A stretch of DNA of 10,121 nucleotides from Bacillota bacterium (lineage in GTDB: Bacteria > Bacillota > Clostridia > Lachnospirales > Anaerotignaceae): the NCBI GenBank assembly GCA_023413275.1, contig JAEZPX010000110.1:1-10121 (forward strand), written 5' to 3'. Made by a program: the position numbers and the translations under genes. Below, in pieces: positions 1-5,758 of the stretch. Position 1 is the first letter of the stretch; each line of letters starts with the position of its first letter. The notes under the pieces were generated by a model. The model was not told where the DNA came from. It worked only from the letters and a program-made list of their open reading frames with translations, and made no database searches.

Positions 1-1474
1 TCTCAACCCCAAGACCATCTGCATAGATCCGCCCCAAGTCAAAGGTTGCAAGAGCATTTCCATTTTCCGATTCTTCTTGCAGCAACTCACAAGCCTCAGT
101 AAAGTCTGGTTCTTGTTCTTCTGTGCCAAATAGAAACTTGCATGCCTGCTTATATTCTTCCGTCCATTTTACATATGGATTTGGCGACTCTTCCAAACCA
201 TCGGCAATGGATTCTTCCATAGAATCAGATACTTCCATAGGGGACAATGTTTCTTCTTCAAAAGCATTCTCCTCAACTACTTGGCTATCAATTGAATCAG
301 TACTCCTGTCATCATCAATCATTTTAAATATTTTCGTTTCCGAAAAGCTGAATTCGCCTTTGGAGAGTTTATCTGCTTCCGTGATAATAAAATTCTTGAT
401 AGATTTAAACTCTTTTTGCTTTGAAAGTGGCAATGGTTGAGGTAGGTTATCAGAATAACTGAGCAGCACCTCATTTTTCATTTCATACCACAGGCTATAT
501 GCCTTTGCCACTTTCTTATCCTTGGCAAGCTCATCTACAATGCTGTCCACAATATTTTTTGCATTTGGCTGCAAATACCCATAGACTCGCTTGCCGGTGG
601 TGTGCTTTAGTTTTTCTGCAAGAAGCAAAATCAGTTCTTCCATTTTGGGATTTTGTATTGTACCTGTTTTCATTTCGGCAATCAACTGCAACAATGATTT
701 TTTGCTTTCTACCTTTAGGCTATCCCTCCTTTGGCTCTGCTGTTCATAGATGCCTTTCATTTCATTTTTAAAAATATGCGACACCAACCCCGACTTGATA
801 TTTTTGATGCCATCTTTTGTGAGATATCCTTTACGAATATCTGTGGAATAACAAATCATGTGAATATGGGGATGGTGACTCTCATTGTGAAAAGCTGCGT
901 ACCATCTAAAGTCATCTACTGGTATCTTCAAATTTTCTGCAATGGTAGGTGCATAGAGTGATAAAAAGTCTTTCCAGTTTTCTGCATGATCAAAACCAGT
1001 AACAACAGCATCTTCCCGCCTAAGTGATATGATCGGTGTCCATACATTTCCCTGATGATTGGATACTTCATCAGCAACCTTGCTGAGAATAATTTCATCA
1101 TCTCCGCTTGTAAACAAACCATGGGAAGATAACTTTTCTACTTTTGGACGATTGGCAATGTAGTCCACATAGTTTTCTTTTTTTGCCACTATATCAAGGT
1201 TGTGTTCTAATGCAATAGAGATGAAATCCGAAGCGTTTTCAATGGTTTTACTTGCAATGTAATCTTCATACTCAAACAGATTTCTAGTATTCGGAAATTC
1301 TTTCATAATATCTGCAATGAGCTGCTCCTGTTTTTTTGTGGAAGGAAGATTTTTATGTTTCTCACTAAATTTCTGCACACCATCTCTTGTGGCAATGTAA
1401 CTTACAAGATTGAATAGGTGAGATGTATTATCTCCACCTTTGAGATATGGACACTTGAAAAAAATCCTCGGCAT
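1..1474 (-). CDS. MobP3-family conjugative relaxase, 3' end beyond window
   Basis: Relaxase that would nick oriT and stay bound to the 5' end of the transferred strand. 491 codons are visible from an ATG at 1474, preceded by a GAGGGA ribosome site 5 bases upstream; the frame is open to the left edge. The N-terminus begins MPRIFFKCPYLKGG, as I remember for MobP3 relaxases. The three-histidine metal motif is at residues 200-205 (HHPHIH), inside WYAAFHNESHHPHIHM. Residues about 395-435 form an acidic, Ser/Glu-rich linker. The last visible stretch (about 459-491, with ENGNALATFDLGRIYADGLG) looks like the start of a Sel1/TPR-like repeat, so more repeats probably follow outside the window. It lies 18 bases after the ribbon-helix-helix gene, presumably in one operon. 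The family call is confident; the catalytic tyrosine was not assigned. Confidence 0.93.
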   Translation of the reverse strand, partial: MPRIFFKCPYLKGGDNTSHLFNLVSYIATRDGVQKFSEKHKNLPSTKKQEQLIADIMKEFPNTRNLFEYEDYIASKTIENASDFISIALEHNLDIVAKKENYVDYIANRPKVEKLSSHGLFTSGDDEIILSKVADEVSNHQGNVWTPIISLRREDAVVTGFDHAENWKDFLSLYAPTIAENLKIPVDDFRWYAAFHNESHHPHIHMICYSTDIRKGYLTKDGIKNIKSGLVSHIFKNEMKGIYEQQSQRRDSLKVESKKSLLQLIAEMKTGTIQNPKMEELILLLAEKLKHTTGKRVYGYLQPNAKNIVDSIVDELAKDKKVAKAYSLWYEMKNEVLLSYSDNLPQPLPLSKQKEFKSIKNFIITEADKLSKGEFSFSETKIFKMIDDDRSTDSIDSQVVEENAFEEETLSPMEVSDSMEESIADGLEESPNPYVKWTEEYKQACKFLFGTEEQEPDFTEACELLQEESENGNALATFDLGRIYADGLGVE

Positions 1475-1492
1475 AAAAATCCCTCTTCTTTC

Positions 1493-1915
1493 TTATTCCC
1501 CAGTACCCATTTGATACTTTACTGCATCCTCCATATTAATTCTGCCTTTATTCTTTTTGACTTCGGAAACGCATCTTCCACGAAGCTTTCGCAAGTCTTC
1601 ATCACTGATTTCAAGTCCTGCGGCAAGAATGTTCATCATCATACTCATTTCTACCGACAAGCGAAAGAGATTTGCTGATTGACGATTTTCAGTTTCTCGT
1701 AGTGTGCCTTGAATTGCTCCCAATAGAATTTTAGAAAGATAATCTGTACTTTGATTGCTAACCAAATATCCCATATAAAAAGTCAATGCTTTTTCAATAA
1801 ACTCACTGCGGTTATTACAATTATCCTCTTGCAATAAAATATCCATCTTTTCAAAAGTTTCCGGATACAGCCAAACCGCTGTCCTTTTCTTATTCTTGTT
1901 TTGTGGTTCTTTCAA
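1493..1915 (-). CDS. Ribbon-helix-helix relaxosome accessory protein (MobC-like role)
   Basis: Small DNA-binding protein expected to bind oriT and help the relaxase. From the preferred start it is 140 residues. The N-terminal third has a ribbon-helix-helix pattern: a strand around RTAVWLYPETFEKMD, then a helix around NRSEFIEKALTFYMGYL. The rest is helical, with a Met-rich segment (VEMSMMMNIL). I prefer a TTG start at 1915, giving LKEPQNKNKKRT, because AGGAGTG (1921-1927) lies 5 bases upstream. An in-frame ATG at 1933 with GAGAGGTGG upstream would add six residues (MIRSDI), and that AGGAGTG would then be inside the gene. It directly precedes the relaxase and follows the oriT region, the usual place for a relaxosome partner. 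The MobC-like role is inferred from position and fold. Confidence 0.85.
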   Translation of the reverse strand: MKEPQNKNKKRTAVWLYPETFEKMDILLQEDNCNNRSEFIEKALTFYMGYLVSNQSTDYLSKILLGAIQGTLRETENRQSANLFRLSVEMSMMMNILAAGLEISDEDLRKLRGRCVSEVKKNKGRINMEDAVKYQMGTGE

Positions 1916-1948
1916 AATATCACTCCTAATCATCGAAACCACCTCTCT

Positions 1949-2100
1949 GACCACCTTGCAAATTCCGTAATCAAGGTCTTTTTATTGATTGATGACCACC
2001 CAAGCATCACAAAATCTGTTTTCCGACCACCTAACGGAAATGCGAGAAAAGCTCGGCACTGCCGAGCTTTGTGCCCGAGAGGCGGTCGCTTGCGACCACC
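1949..2100 (-). repeat. Four dispersed GGTGGTC repeats (candidate relaxosome binding sites)
   Basis: The minus-strand heptamer GGTGGTC (GACCACC on plus) occurs at 1949-1955, 1994-2000, 2025-2031 and 2094-2100. A related ACCACCTCTCT lies at 1938-1948 and recurs at 2095-2105 within and just past the oriT hairpin. Distances between copies are 45, 31 and 69 bases. Same-orientation copies near a ribbon-helix-helix gene suggest operator or oriT accessory sites. This role is inferred. Confidence 0.45.
2048..2070. repeat. Perfect 10-bp hairpin AAAGCTCGGC / GCCGAGCTTT
   Basis: Ten paired bases with a 3-base loop (ACT). Read on the minus strand it ends in GAGCTTTTCTC, a short T-run, so it could work as a weak terminator for the transfer operon. 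Lying 6 bases from the second inverted repeat, it could equally be part of the folded oriT structure. Confidence 0.5.
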
Positions 2101-2114
2101 TCTCTTTATCCTGC
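2077..2114 (+). other. oriT: Putative oriT core: inverted repeat plus MOBP nic site
   Basis: A 13-bp inverted repeat (2077-2089 with 2092-2104) has one C/A mismatch at 2083/2098, which becomes a G-U pair on the minus strand. Two bases later comes TATCCTGC (2107-2114). This fits the MOBP/IncP nic consensus YATCCTG^Y and is the same octamer as the RP4 nic region, where an inverted repeat also lies just upstream. The predicted nick is between G2113 and C2114 on the plus strand. The 5' end carrying the relaxase would be C2114, so bases 2114 onward (transfer genes) would enter the recipient first and the mobilisation genes last. The octamer and repeat are seen directly; function is inferred. Confidence 0.65.
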
Positions 2115-2311
2115 ACCTAAATCAATGGGTGGGTTCAGCTCTAATTTGTGATGTTAATTCGTGCTTAAGGTTTTATTCATCTTGTTTTAGCATTTCCCAA
2201 AACCTTGCCCAAATCGCCCTCAATTCTTCCAATGGGTAGACTTATCCGATCTCGGGTGTGAAAGTCGCACACAAGGGCACACAGGTGGCAACGTGGTCGA
2301 TTATTTGTTTC

Positions 2312-2554
2312 TTATGAATTTCCGTTATCCGATTGTGATGTATTTATCGGTTTTTTAGCCTTAGTCGGCTTAGTTTCTTTATCAATTCTGTCTTCAATAT
2401 ACTCTCTGGTAGGCTGTGGTACATATTTCTCATATAGCTTTTGAACAGTATCTGAGAGTTCGTTTTGCAATTCAGCGTCCTTTTTCTCCATGTAAAACTC
2501 AAGTGCATCCAATTTTTCCTTTTCAAACGTTAAGGTTAAAGTTGCTTTTTTCAT
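2312..2554 (-). CDS. DUF6103-family small protein
   Basis: An 80-residue charged protein without membrane segments, beginning MKKATLTLTFEKEKLDALEFYMEKK and ending in a Lys/Pro/Ser-rich tail. It resembles DUF6103 proteins of Clostridia conjugative elements, whose function is unknown. The body (about residues 10-55) looks like an extended helix or coiled coil containing LYEKYVP. I chose the ATG at 2554 because AGGAGG ends 9 bases upstream; the in-frame ATG at 2563 abuts AGGAGG directly and would only add MNG. The ribosome site overlaps the stop codon of the DUF3846 gene, so the two are probably translated together. It is the last gene before the oriT region. Confidence 0.8.
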   Translation of the reverse strand: MKKATLTLTFEKEKLDALEFYMEKKDAELQNELSDTVQKLYEKYVPQPTREYIEDRIDKETKPTKAKKPINTSQSDNGNS

Positions 2555-2567
2555 TCCATTCATCCTC

Positions 2568-2942
2568 CTAAAAATCTAAACCTATAAACTTCATTCGTGG
2601 TTCCAATTCCGGCTCTTCCCCTGTAAAATCGGGAACATCAGAAAACATATGGGTGTATTGTTCTACCTGTTTGTCATCAAGTGATACAAATTCACCATCA
2701 TCACTATCGCCACAAATAAAAAATGGACCACAGATAATATCTGAGCCCAATCGTCTGTTTGGTTCCATTCCGTTTAGTTTCCCTTCTTCATTGACAACAG
2801 CAAGGCATCCATCATCAAGGTAGACACATTCAATAAGTCCACCAACTTCCACTTGCAATGCCGCAAGGGTGTTATCAATATTCTTTACCTCTGGTGCCTT
2901 CCCTACATCCATCTTTACAACCTTAATTTTATTTTCTTTCAT
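2568..2942 (-). CDS. DUF3846-domain protein
   Basis: A 124-residue acidic protein matching the DUF3846 pattern as I know it: KVVKMDVGKAPEVKNIDNTLAALQ..VGG near the N-terminus, then an LDDG turn, a NEEGKLNGMEPNRRLG segment around residues 51-67, and GPFFICGDSDDGEFVSLDD around 72-90. The family is common in conjugative elements and phages of Clostridia and has no assigned biochemical role. The C-terminus ends in an EEPELEPRMKFIGLDF tail. AGGAGG lies 8 bases upstream of the ATG. It sits 137 bases downstream of the NlpC/P60 gene and 14 bases before the DUF6103 start. Confidence 0.85.
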   Translation of the reverse strand: MKENKIKVVKMDVGKAPEVKNIDNTLAALQVEVGGLIECVYLDDGCLAVVNEEGKLNGMEPNRRLGSDIICGPFFICGDSDDGEFVSLDDKQVEQYTHMFSDVPDFTGEEPELEPRMKFIGLDF

Positions 2943-2979
2943 TACATGTTCCTCCTATACAACATTCTTTTCCAAAAGT

Positions 2980-3039
2980 CTATGTTAAAAAGCAGCGCAT
3001 TTCCTTTGAAATATTACTTTGTCTTAAGCATAAAATCAT
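2980..3039 (-). CDS. Possible 19-residue mini-ORF
   Basis: An ATG at 3039 with AAGGAG 5 bases upstream opens a short frame, MILCLRQSNISKEMRCFLT, ending in TAG. It occupies the gap between the NlpC/P60 and DUF3846 genes. It may be a chance frame, a leader peptide, or the remnant of a deleted gene. In related elements, as I recall them, other small transfer genes sit at this point. No family recognised. Confidence 0.2.
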   Translation of the reverse strand: MILCLRQSNISKEMRCFLT

Positions 3040-3079
3040 CCCTTCTCCTTTATCTGAACATCAATCTACAAACTTCTTT

Positions 3080-4135
3080 TTAATTATTTTCTGGCAGTCT
3101 ACCGAACCCAAGGAAATGCTTCTGCCAATACTTTGTGTTAATATCAGCATATCCAATAGGATCACCAGCATGGATCATCTTTCCATTCCCCACATAAATC
3201 CCTATATGAGATGCTATGCCTGCCCCTGCATAGGTTCCTTGGAAAAAGACTAAGTCACCGGGCATTACTTCAGTTTTCGGTACCAGTACACATTGATTAT
3301 AAATTCCAGTGGCAGTAGTTCGAGGGAGATCATAAACTCCCGACTGGGTATAGACCCAACAAACATATCCCGAACAATCAAAGGACGTTCTTGGATTTGA
3401 ACCACCCCAAACATATGGGTAACCCAAGTATTTTTCTGCCTCCTCAATCAGTGCTTTGTAACTACCATCGCCAATGGGCTCACCTGGGTATTGAAATTCA
3501 TCTACATCAATTGCTCCATGCCCGTACTTCACCAATGCATAAATGCGGTTGGCATTCGTTTGGTTTTCTGATGTCACCGTAACTTCCATTACAGCTTCAA
3601 TATTTTTATAAATAACCTCAATGTCATCGATTGGAACTGCTACAGTATAGCTTTCTTCCCTTTCATTTCCTTCCTCGTCGGTGACGGTTCGAGTACGCTC
3701 CTCATAGGTTACAAAGCAATCTGAAAATTGCAAGGTATTTACAAGTGACGGGCGGTCAGCGCCGAAATACAGAGCATAAAAAATAGCCTTAACTCGTATT
3801 GGGTCAAGGCTATTTCCCTCTTCTGTTTGATTATTAATTTTGTTAACGTCGTAGTCCAAAAGGCTAAAGCTATACTGCATATCTTTAATATATTCTCGGA
3901 ATCCTTCGGGAACATTCCACGATATCACACCACCATTAAAACATAATTCTATTGCCATGGTGTTGTGGTCTGCTGTTGCAGACATAATTCCAATCACCAG
4001 TGCAAGGATAACGATAATAGGCGAAAAGATTGCAACCATTGTCCAGCCCACCCCCCTACGGAGCTTATCATTACTCAATGTCATCACCGCAGCCTTGGCA
4101 ATTAAAACAGGATTTGCAATAAAAATCACCTCCAA
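3080..4135 (-). CDS. Membrane-anchored NlpC/P60 peptidoglycan hydrolase (CD1108-like)
   Basis: Cell-wall hydrolase of the conjugation machine, expected to cut peptide stems so that the secretion channel can cross the wall. Numbered from a TTG at 4135, it has 351 residues: a basic N-terminus, one hydrophobic segment at about 31-53 (inside-out anchor), a central domain at about 60-215 of unclear fold, and an NlpC/P60 domain at about 225-350. The catalytic triad candidates are Cys254 (FDCSGYVCW), His310 (ASHIGIYVG) and His322 (MIHAGDP). The start is uncertain. The TTG overlaps the ribosome site GGAGGTG, while the codon correctly spaced 8 bases after GGAGG is ATT (4118-4120), giving (M)ANPVLIAKAAV. 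It follows the XRE-HipA cassette, although family organisation suggests it originally followed VirB4. Confidence 0.9.
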   Translation of the reverse strand: MEVIFIANPVLIAKAAVMTLSNDKLRRGVGWTMVAIFSPIIVILALVIGIMSATADHNTMAIELCFNGGVISWNVPEGFREYIKDMQYSFSLLDYDVNKINNQTEEGNSLDPIRVKAIFYALYFGADRPSLVNTLQFSDCFVTYEERTRTVTDEEGNEREESYTVAVPIDDIEVIYKNIEAVMEVTVTSENQTNANRIYALVKYGHGAIDVDEFQYPGEPIGDGSYKALIEEAEKYLGYPYVWGGSNPRTSFDCSGYVCWVYTQSGVYDLPRTTATGIYNQCVLVPKTEVMPGDLVFFQGTYAGAGIASHIGIYVGNGKMIHAGDPIGYADINTKYWQKHFLGFGRLPENN

Positions 4136-4138
4136 AGC

Positions 4139-4169
4139 AGAAAAACACCCACAGATGTAAGTGTTTTCT
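4139..4169 (-). terminator. Hairpin terminator candidate after the HipA-like gene
   Basis: On the minus strand, AGAAAACAC and GTGTTTTTCT pair with one bulge, and inner ACA/TGT pairs extend the stem around small internal loops; a T-rich TTTTTCTGCTTT follows. It lies about 30 bases after the HipA-like stop (4200) and immediately before the ribosome site of the NlpC/P60 gene. It could terminate the cassette or act as an attenuator of NlpC/P60. The stem is AT-rich, so strength is uncertain. Confidence 0.5.
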
Positions 4170-4199
4170 TAGTTATATTTGGCTGTTTCACAATACTTT

Positions 4200-5144
4200 T
4201 TATATAGAAATATCCTGTCCCGACTCTAAGGATTTTCCCATGTCAGTCTGTTTTATTTCTTGTTTCATTAGAAGTTCCATGCTGTAATCTAAGATTTTTT
4301 CTTTTCGCTCTGCAATCATCGTCTTGTAAAAATCCCTTTGCATAGGAGTAATGGCAGGAATATCCTCTATCAGTTTATTGATTTCCTCCATATTGATTCT
4401 CTCTGCTATTTTTTTCAGTGCTGCATTGCATTCTTCATTTTGCAGAGAGGAAATAAAGTCAAAGTAGGCTATTTTTTTACCGTTTTCCATAATAGAAGAG
4501 GTAGGAAAGACAAAAATACGTTGGTTTATTTCATCTTCACTGTTTAAAACCTTCTCCATATGCTCCTCATCTAATTGGGGATATAAACAGGAACCGCAGT
4601 CATAAACCGGTGCAATTCCTGCAATTTGTTTCTGTTCATCTATTAAGATTCCCCAGTTACCGTTATGACGGTCAAAATTTCCTAGTAAGGCATCTGCAAT
4701 AAACATATCCCAAAAGAATGCTCGTAATTCCCCAGATGGGATCAATGCTTGTTCATCAATGGCTTTCAAAATGGAAGATAATTCTGTGCCATAACCGCTT
4801 TGCTCGCTATCCACACAGGTGTTTTTCAGGTGGGCAAACTCCATTAGCCTTTTTCCTTCTTCAGTAAAATCCTTGCAGGCCACCACAACTTTTTCTTTTC
4901 CTCGTTTATCGGTATAGGTACCCAACAGAGTTTCCTGTGCCGATATGCCAAGTAAATGGAAGACATGGCAAGCAAGATATTCACTGATACAGCTGTTTGT
5001 ATAACTCATAGCTTTGCTTTTACTAGGCACAGGTGGAAATTTCAGCATATAACTTGTTCCTTCATATGAAATATTGATTTTGTTGCCATTGGCTCCGCCA
5101 TATGCTTTGAACTTATTGACGGCACATGATGTAAAATCAATCAT
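4200..5144 (-). CDS. HipA-like serine/threonine kinase (single kinase domain, CtkA-like layout)
   Basis: Predicted protein kinase acting as the toxin-like partner of the upstream XRE protein. It has 314 residues, shorter than E. coli HipA (about 440), and starts directly in the kinase fold with no separate HipA N-terminal domain, as in H. pylori CtkA. A Gly-rich nucleotide loop lies near residues 16-22 (GGANGNK), with a candidate ATP-binding lysine at 35 (YMLKFPP). The catalytic loop is DALLGNFDRHNGNWG at 151-165 (Asp158, Asn163), and the DFG-like metal site is YDCGSC at 181-186 (Asp182). The key residues are intact, so an active kinase is likely; the target is unknown. The ATG overlaps the XRE stop by 8 bases (ATGATTGA), with GGAGGG upstream, indicating translational coupling. 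Confidence 0.88.
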   Translation of the reverse strand: MIDFTSCAVNKFKAYGGANGNKINISYEGTSYMLKFPPVPSKSKAMSYTNSCISEYLACHVFHLLGISAQETLLGTYTDKRGKEKVVVACKDFTEEGKRLMEFAHLKNTCVDSEQSGYGTELSSILKAIDEQALIPSGELRAFFWDMFIADALLGNFDRHNGNWGILIDEQKQIAGIAPVYDCGSCLYPQLDEEHMEKVLNSEDEINQRIFVFPTSSIMENGKKIAYFDFISSLQNEECNAALKKIAERINMEEINKLIEDIPAITPMQRDFYKTMIAERKEKILDYSMELLMKQEIKQTDMGKSLESGQDISI

Positions 5145-5589
5145 TTAATCCCTCCTGTTCTCCGTAGAGATATTTTTTCCTTAAGTAATTTGCTTGCTCC
5201 TCTGAAATACAACCAGCCCAAAGGTCTGCATTGATAGAGCCATATAGCTCGCCCCACAGACAATCCAAATAGGATACGTTGTCTTGTTCTCCCTTTTCAT
5301 AATCTTTGATCGCCTTTGTTAATTGCGGAGACAAGTTGGTTTCCAAATATGTTTTATCCGCTGGTTTTCCAGTTTTCTCGGATTTAGGTGGCTCTGTTTC
5401 CAGCACCAGAATTTCTTCTATGGATAAATTCAGCGCTTTGGACAGCTTTGAAAGCGTCTCTGCACTGCATCGGTTGAGGCTTGTTTTGCCAGAACAGATA
5501 TCTGCAAGGGTTGCCCAAGGGACACCGCTTGTCTTAGATAAGCTGTATCGTGAAAGTCCCTTTTCTTTTAATAATTCCATTATCGTCAT
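5137..5589 (-). CDS. XRE-family HTH regulator, antitoxin-like partner of the HipA-like kinase
   Basis: A 150-residue protein with an XRE/Cro-type helix-turn-helix at about residues 5-62 (LSKTSGVPWATLADICSGKTSLNRCSAETLSKLSKAL). A charged linker at about 64-80 leads to a conserved-looking tail (SYLDCLWGELYGSINADLW...EEQANYLRKKYL) that may contact the kinase. It is the first gene of a two-gene unit and overlaps the kinase start by 8 bases. It has its own strong promoter with a palindromic operator between the -35 and -10 boxes, which fits autorepression as in hipBA. The ATG at 5589 lies downstream of a GGGTGA ribosome site; the ATG at 5580 is a possible alternative. Neutralisation of the kinase is inferred from the arrangement. 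Confidence 0.87.
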   Translation of the reverse strand: MTIMELLKEKGLSRYSLSKTSGVPWATLADICSGKTSLNRCSAETLSKLSKALNLSIEEILVLETEPPKSEKTGKPADKTYLETNLSPQLTKAIKDYEKGEQDNVSYLDCLWGELYGSINADLWAGCISEEQANYLRKKYLYGEQEGLND

Positions 5590-5607
5590 TGTATATCACC
5601 CATCTTC

Positions 5608-5636
5608 AATATATCGGTAACCCGATACATTGTCAA
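5608..5636 (-). promoter_or_regulatory. Sigma-A-type promoter of the XRE-HipA unit
   Basis: A perfect -35 TTGACA (plus strand TGTCAA, 5631-5636) and a -10 TATATT (plus strand AATATA, 5608-5613) are separated by exactly 17 bases. The start of transcription should fall near 5601, leaving a leader of only about 12 bases before the XRE ATG at 5589. This is the clearest promoter in the window. Confidence 0.85.
5612..5627. promoter_or_regulatory. Palindromic operator TATCGG-N4-CCGATA
   Basis: A 16-bp sequence with perfect 6-bp arms and a 4-base centre occupies the promoter spacer and overlaps the -10 box. Binding there would block RNA polymerase, so it is the likely site of the XRE protein. The TATC...GATA half-sites resemble the E. 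coli HipB operator (TATCC-N8-GGATA), with a shorter spacing. Confidence 0.75.
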
Positions 5637-5650
5637 GGTGATTTCTCCAT
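5633..5650 (-). other. Orphan start: strong ribosome site, ATG and four codons
   Basis: GAGGAG (5659-5664) lies 8 bases before an ATG at 5650 that reads only MEKSP before TGA, and this stop lies inside the -35 box of the XRE promoter. It looks like the beginning of a gene cut off where the XRE-HipA cassette starts, possibly the former NlpC/P60 start. A chance match or leader peptide is also possible. Confidence 0.35.
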
Positions 5651-5682
5651 TTTAATTTCTCCTCGTAACGACAAAAATCCTT

Positions 5683-5757
5683 TTACCCATTATTTTCTCT
5701 AATGGTCAATAGAACGCTTGCATCTTCTCTTAAATATCTTGTTGCCATATTCTCCAT
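5683..5757 (-). CDS. 24-residue ORF coupled to VirB4
   Basis: The ATG at 5757 comes 1 base after the VirB4 stop, with AGGTGG about 8 bases upstream inside the VirB4 gene, so it should be translated by coupling. The frame reads MENMATRYLREDASVLLTIR plus ENNG and ends in TAA. I do not recognise it. It may be a real micro-protein of the transfer operon or the truncated N-terminus of a gene lost when the XRE-HipA cassette arrived. Confidence 0.4.
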   Translation of the reverse strand: MENMATRYLREDASVLLTIRENNG

Positions 5758-5758
5758 A

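Larger units (their letters stand above)
1937..2311. other. Non-coding region containing the putative oriT
   Basis: About 375 bases between DUF6103 and the relaxosome gene with no credible gene. It is rich in symmetry: a 10-bp hairpin (2048-2070), a 13-bp near-perfect inverted repeat (2077-2104), a 6-bp inverted repeat TTTCCG/CGGAAA (2020-2025 and 2035-2040), an 8-bp inverted repeat AAGGTTTT/AAAACCTT (2167-2174 and 2199-2206), a 5-bp GTGTG/CACAC stem (2256-2272), and four GACCACC repeats. This density immediately upstream of the mobilisation genes is typical of an origin of transfer. I could not identify a clear promoter for the mobilisation operon here. Confidence 0.75.

Noticed and set aside
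928..1122. Minus-strand 64-codon frame inside the relaxase gene
   Set aside because: It is a different frame of the relaxase, whose own frame here gives a convincing MobP3 sequence with the HHPHIH motif just downstream.
2173..2232. Minus-strand frame LEELRAIWARFWEMLKQDE ending in TAA within the oriT region
   Set aside because: It looks protein-like, but there is no ribosome site, only a TTG as start and a stop four codons upstream. At most it is a gene remnant.
1901..2239. Plus-strand 112-codon frame over the oriT region
   Set aside because: It overlaps the relaxosome gene, has no ribosome site, and its translation is low-complexity and atypical; the DNA is better explained by oriT structure.
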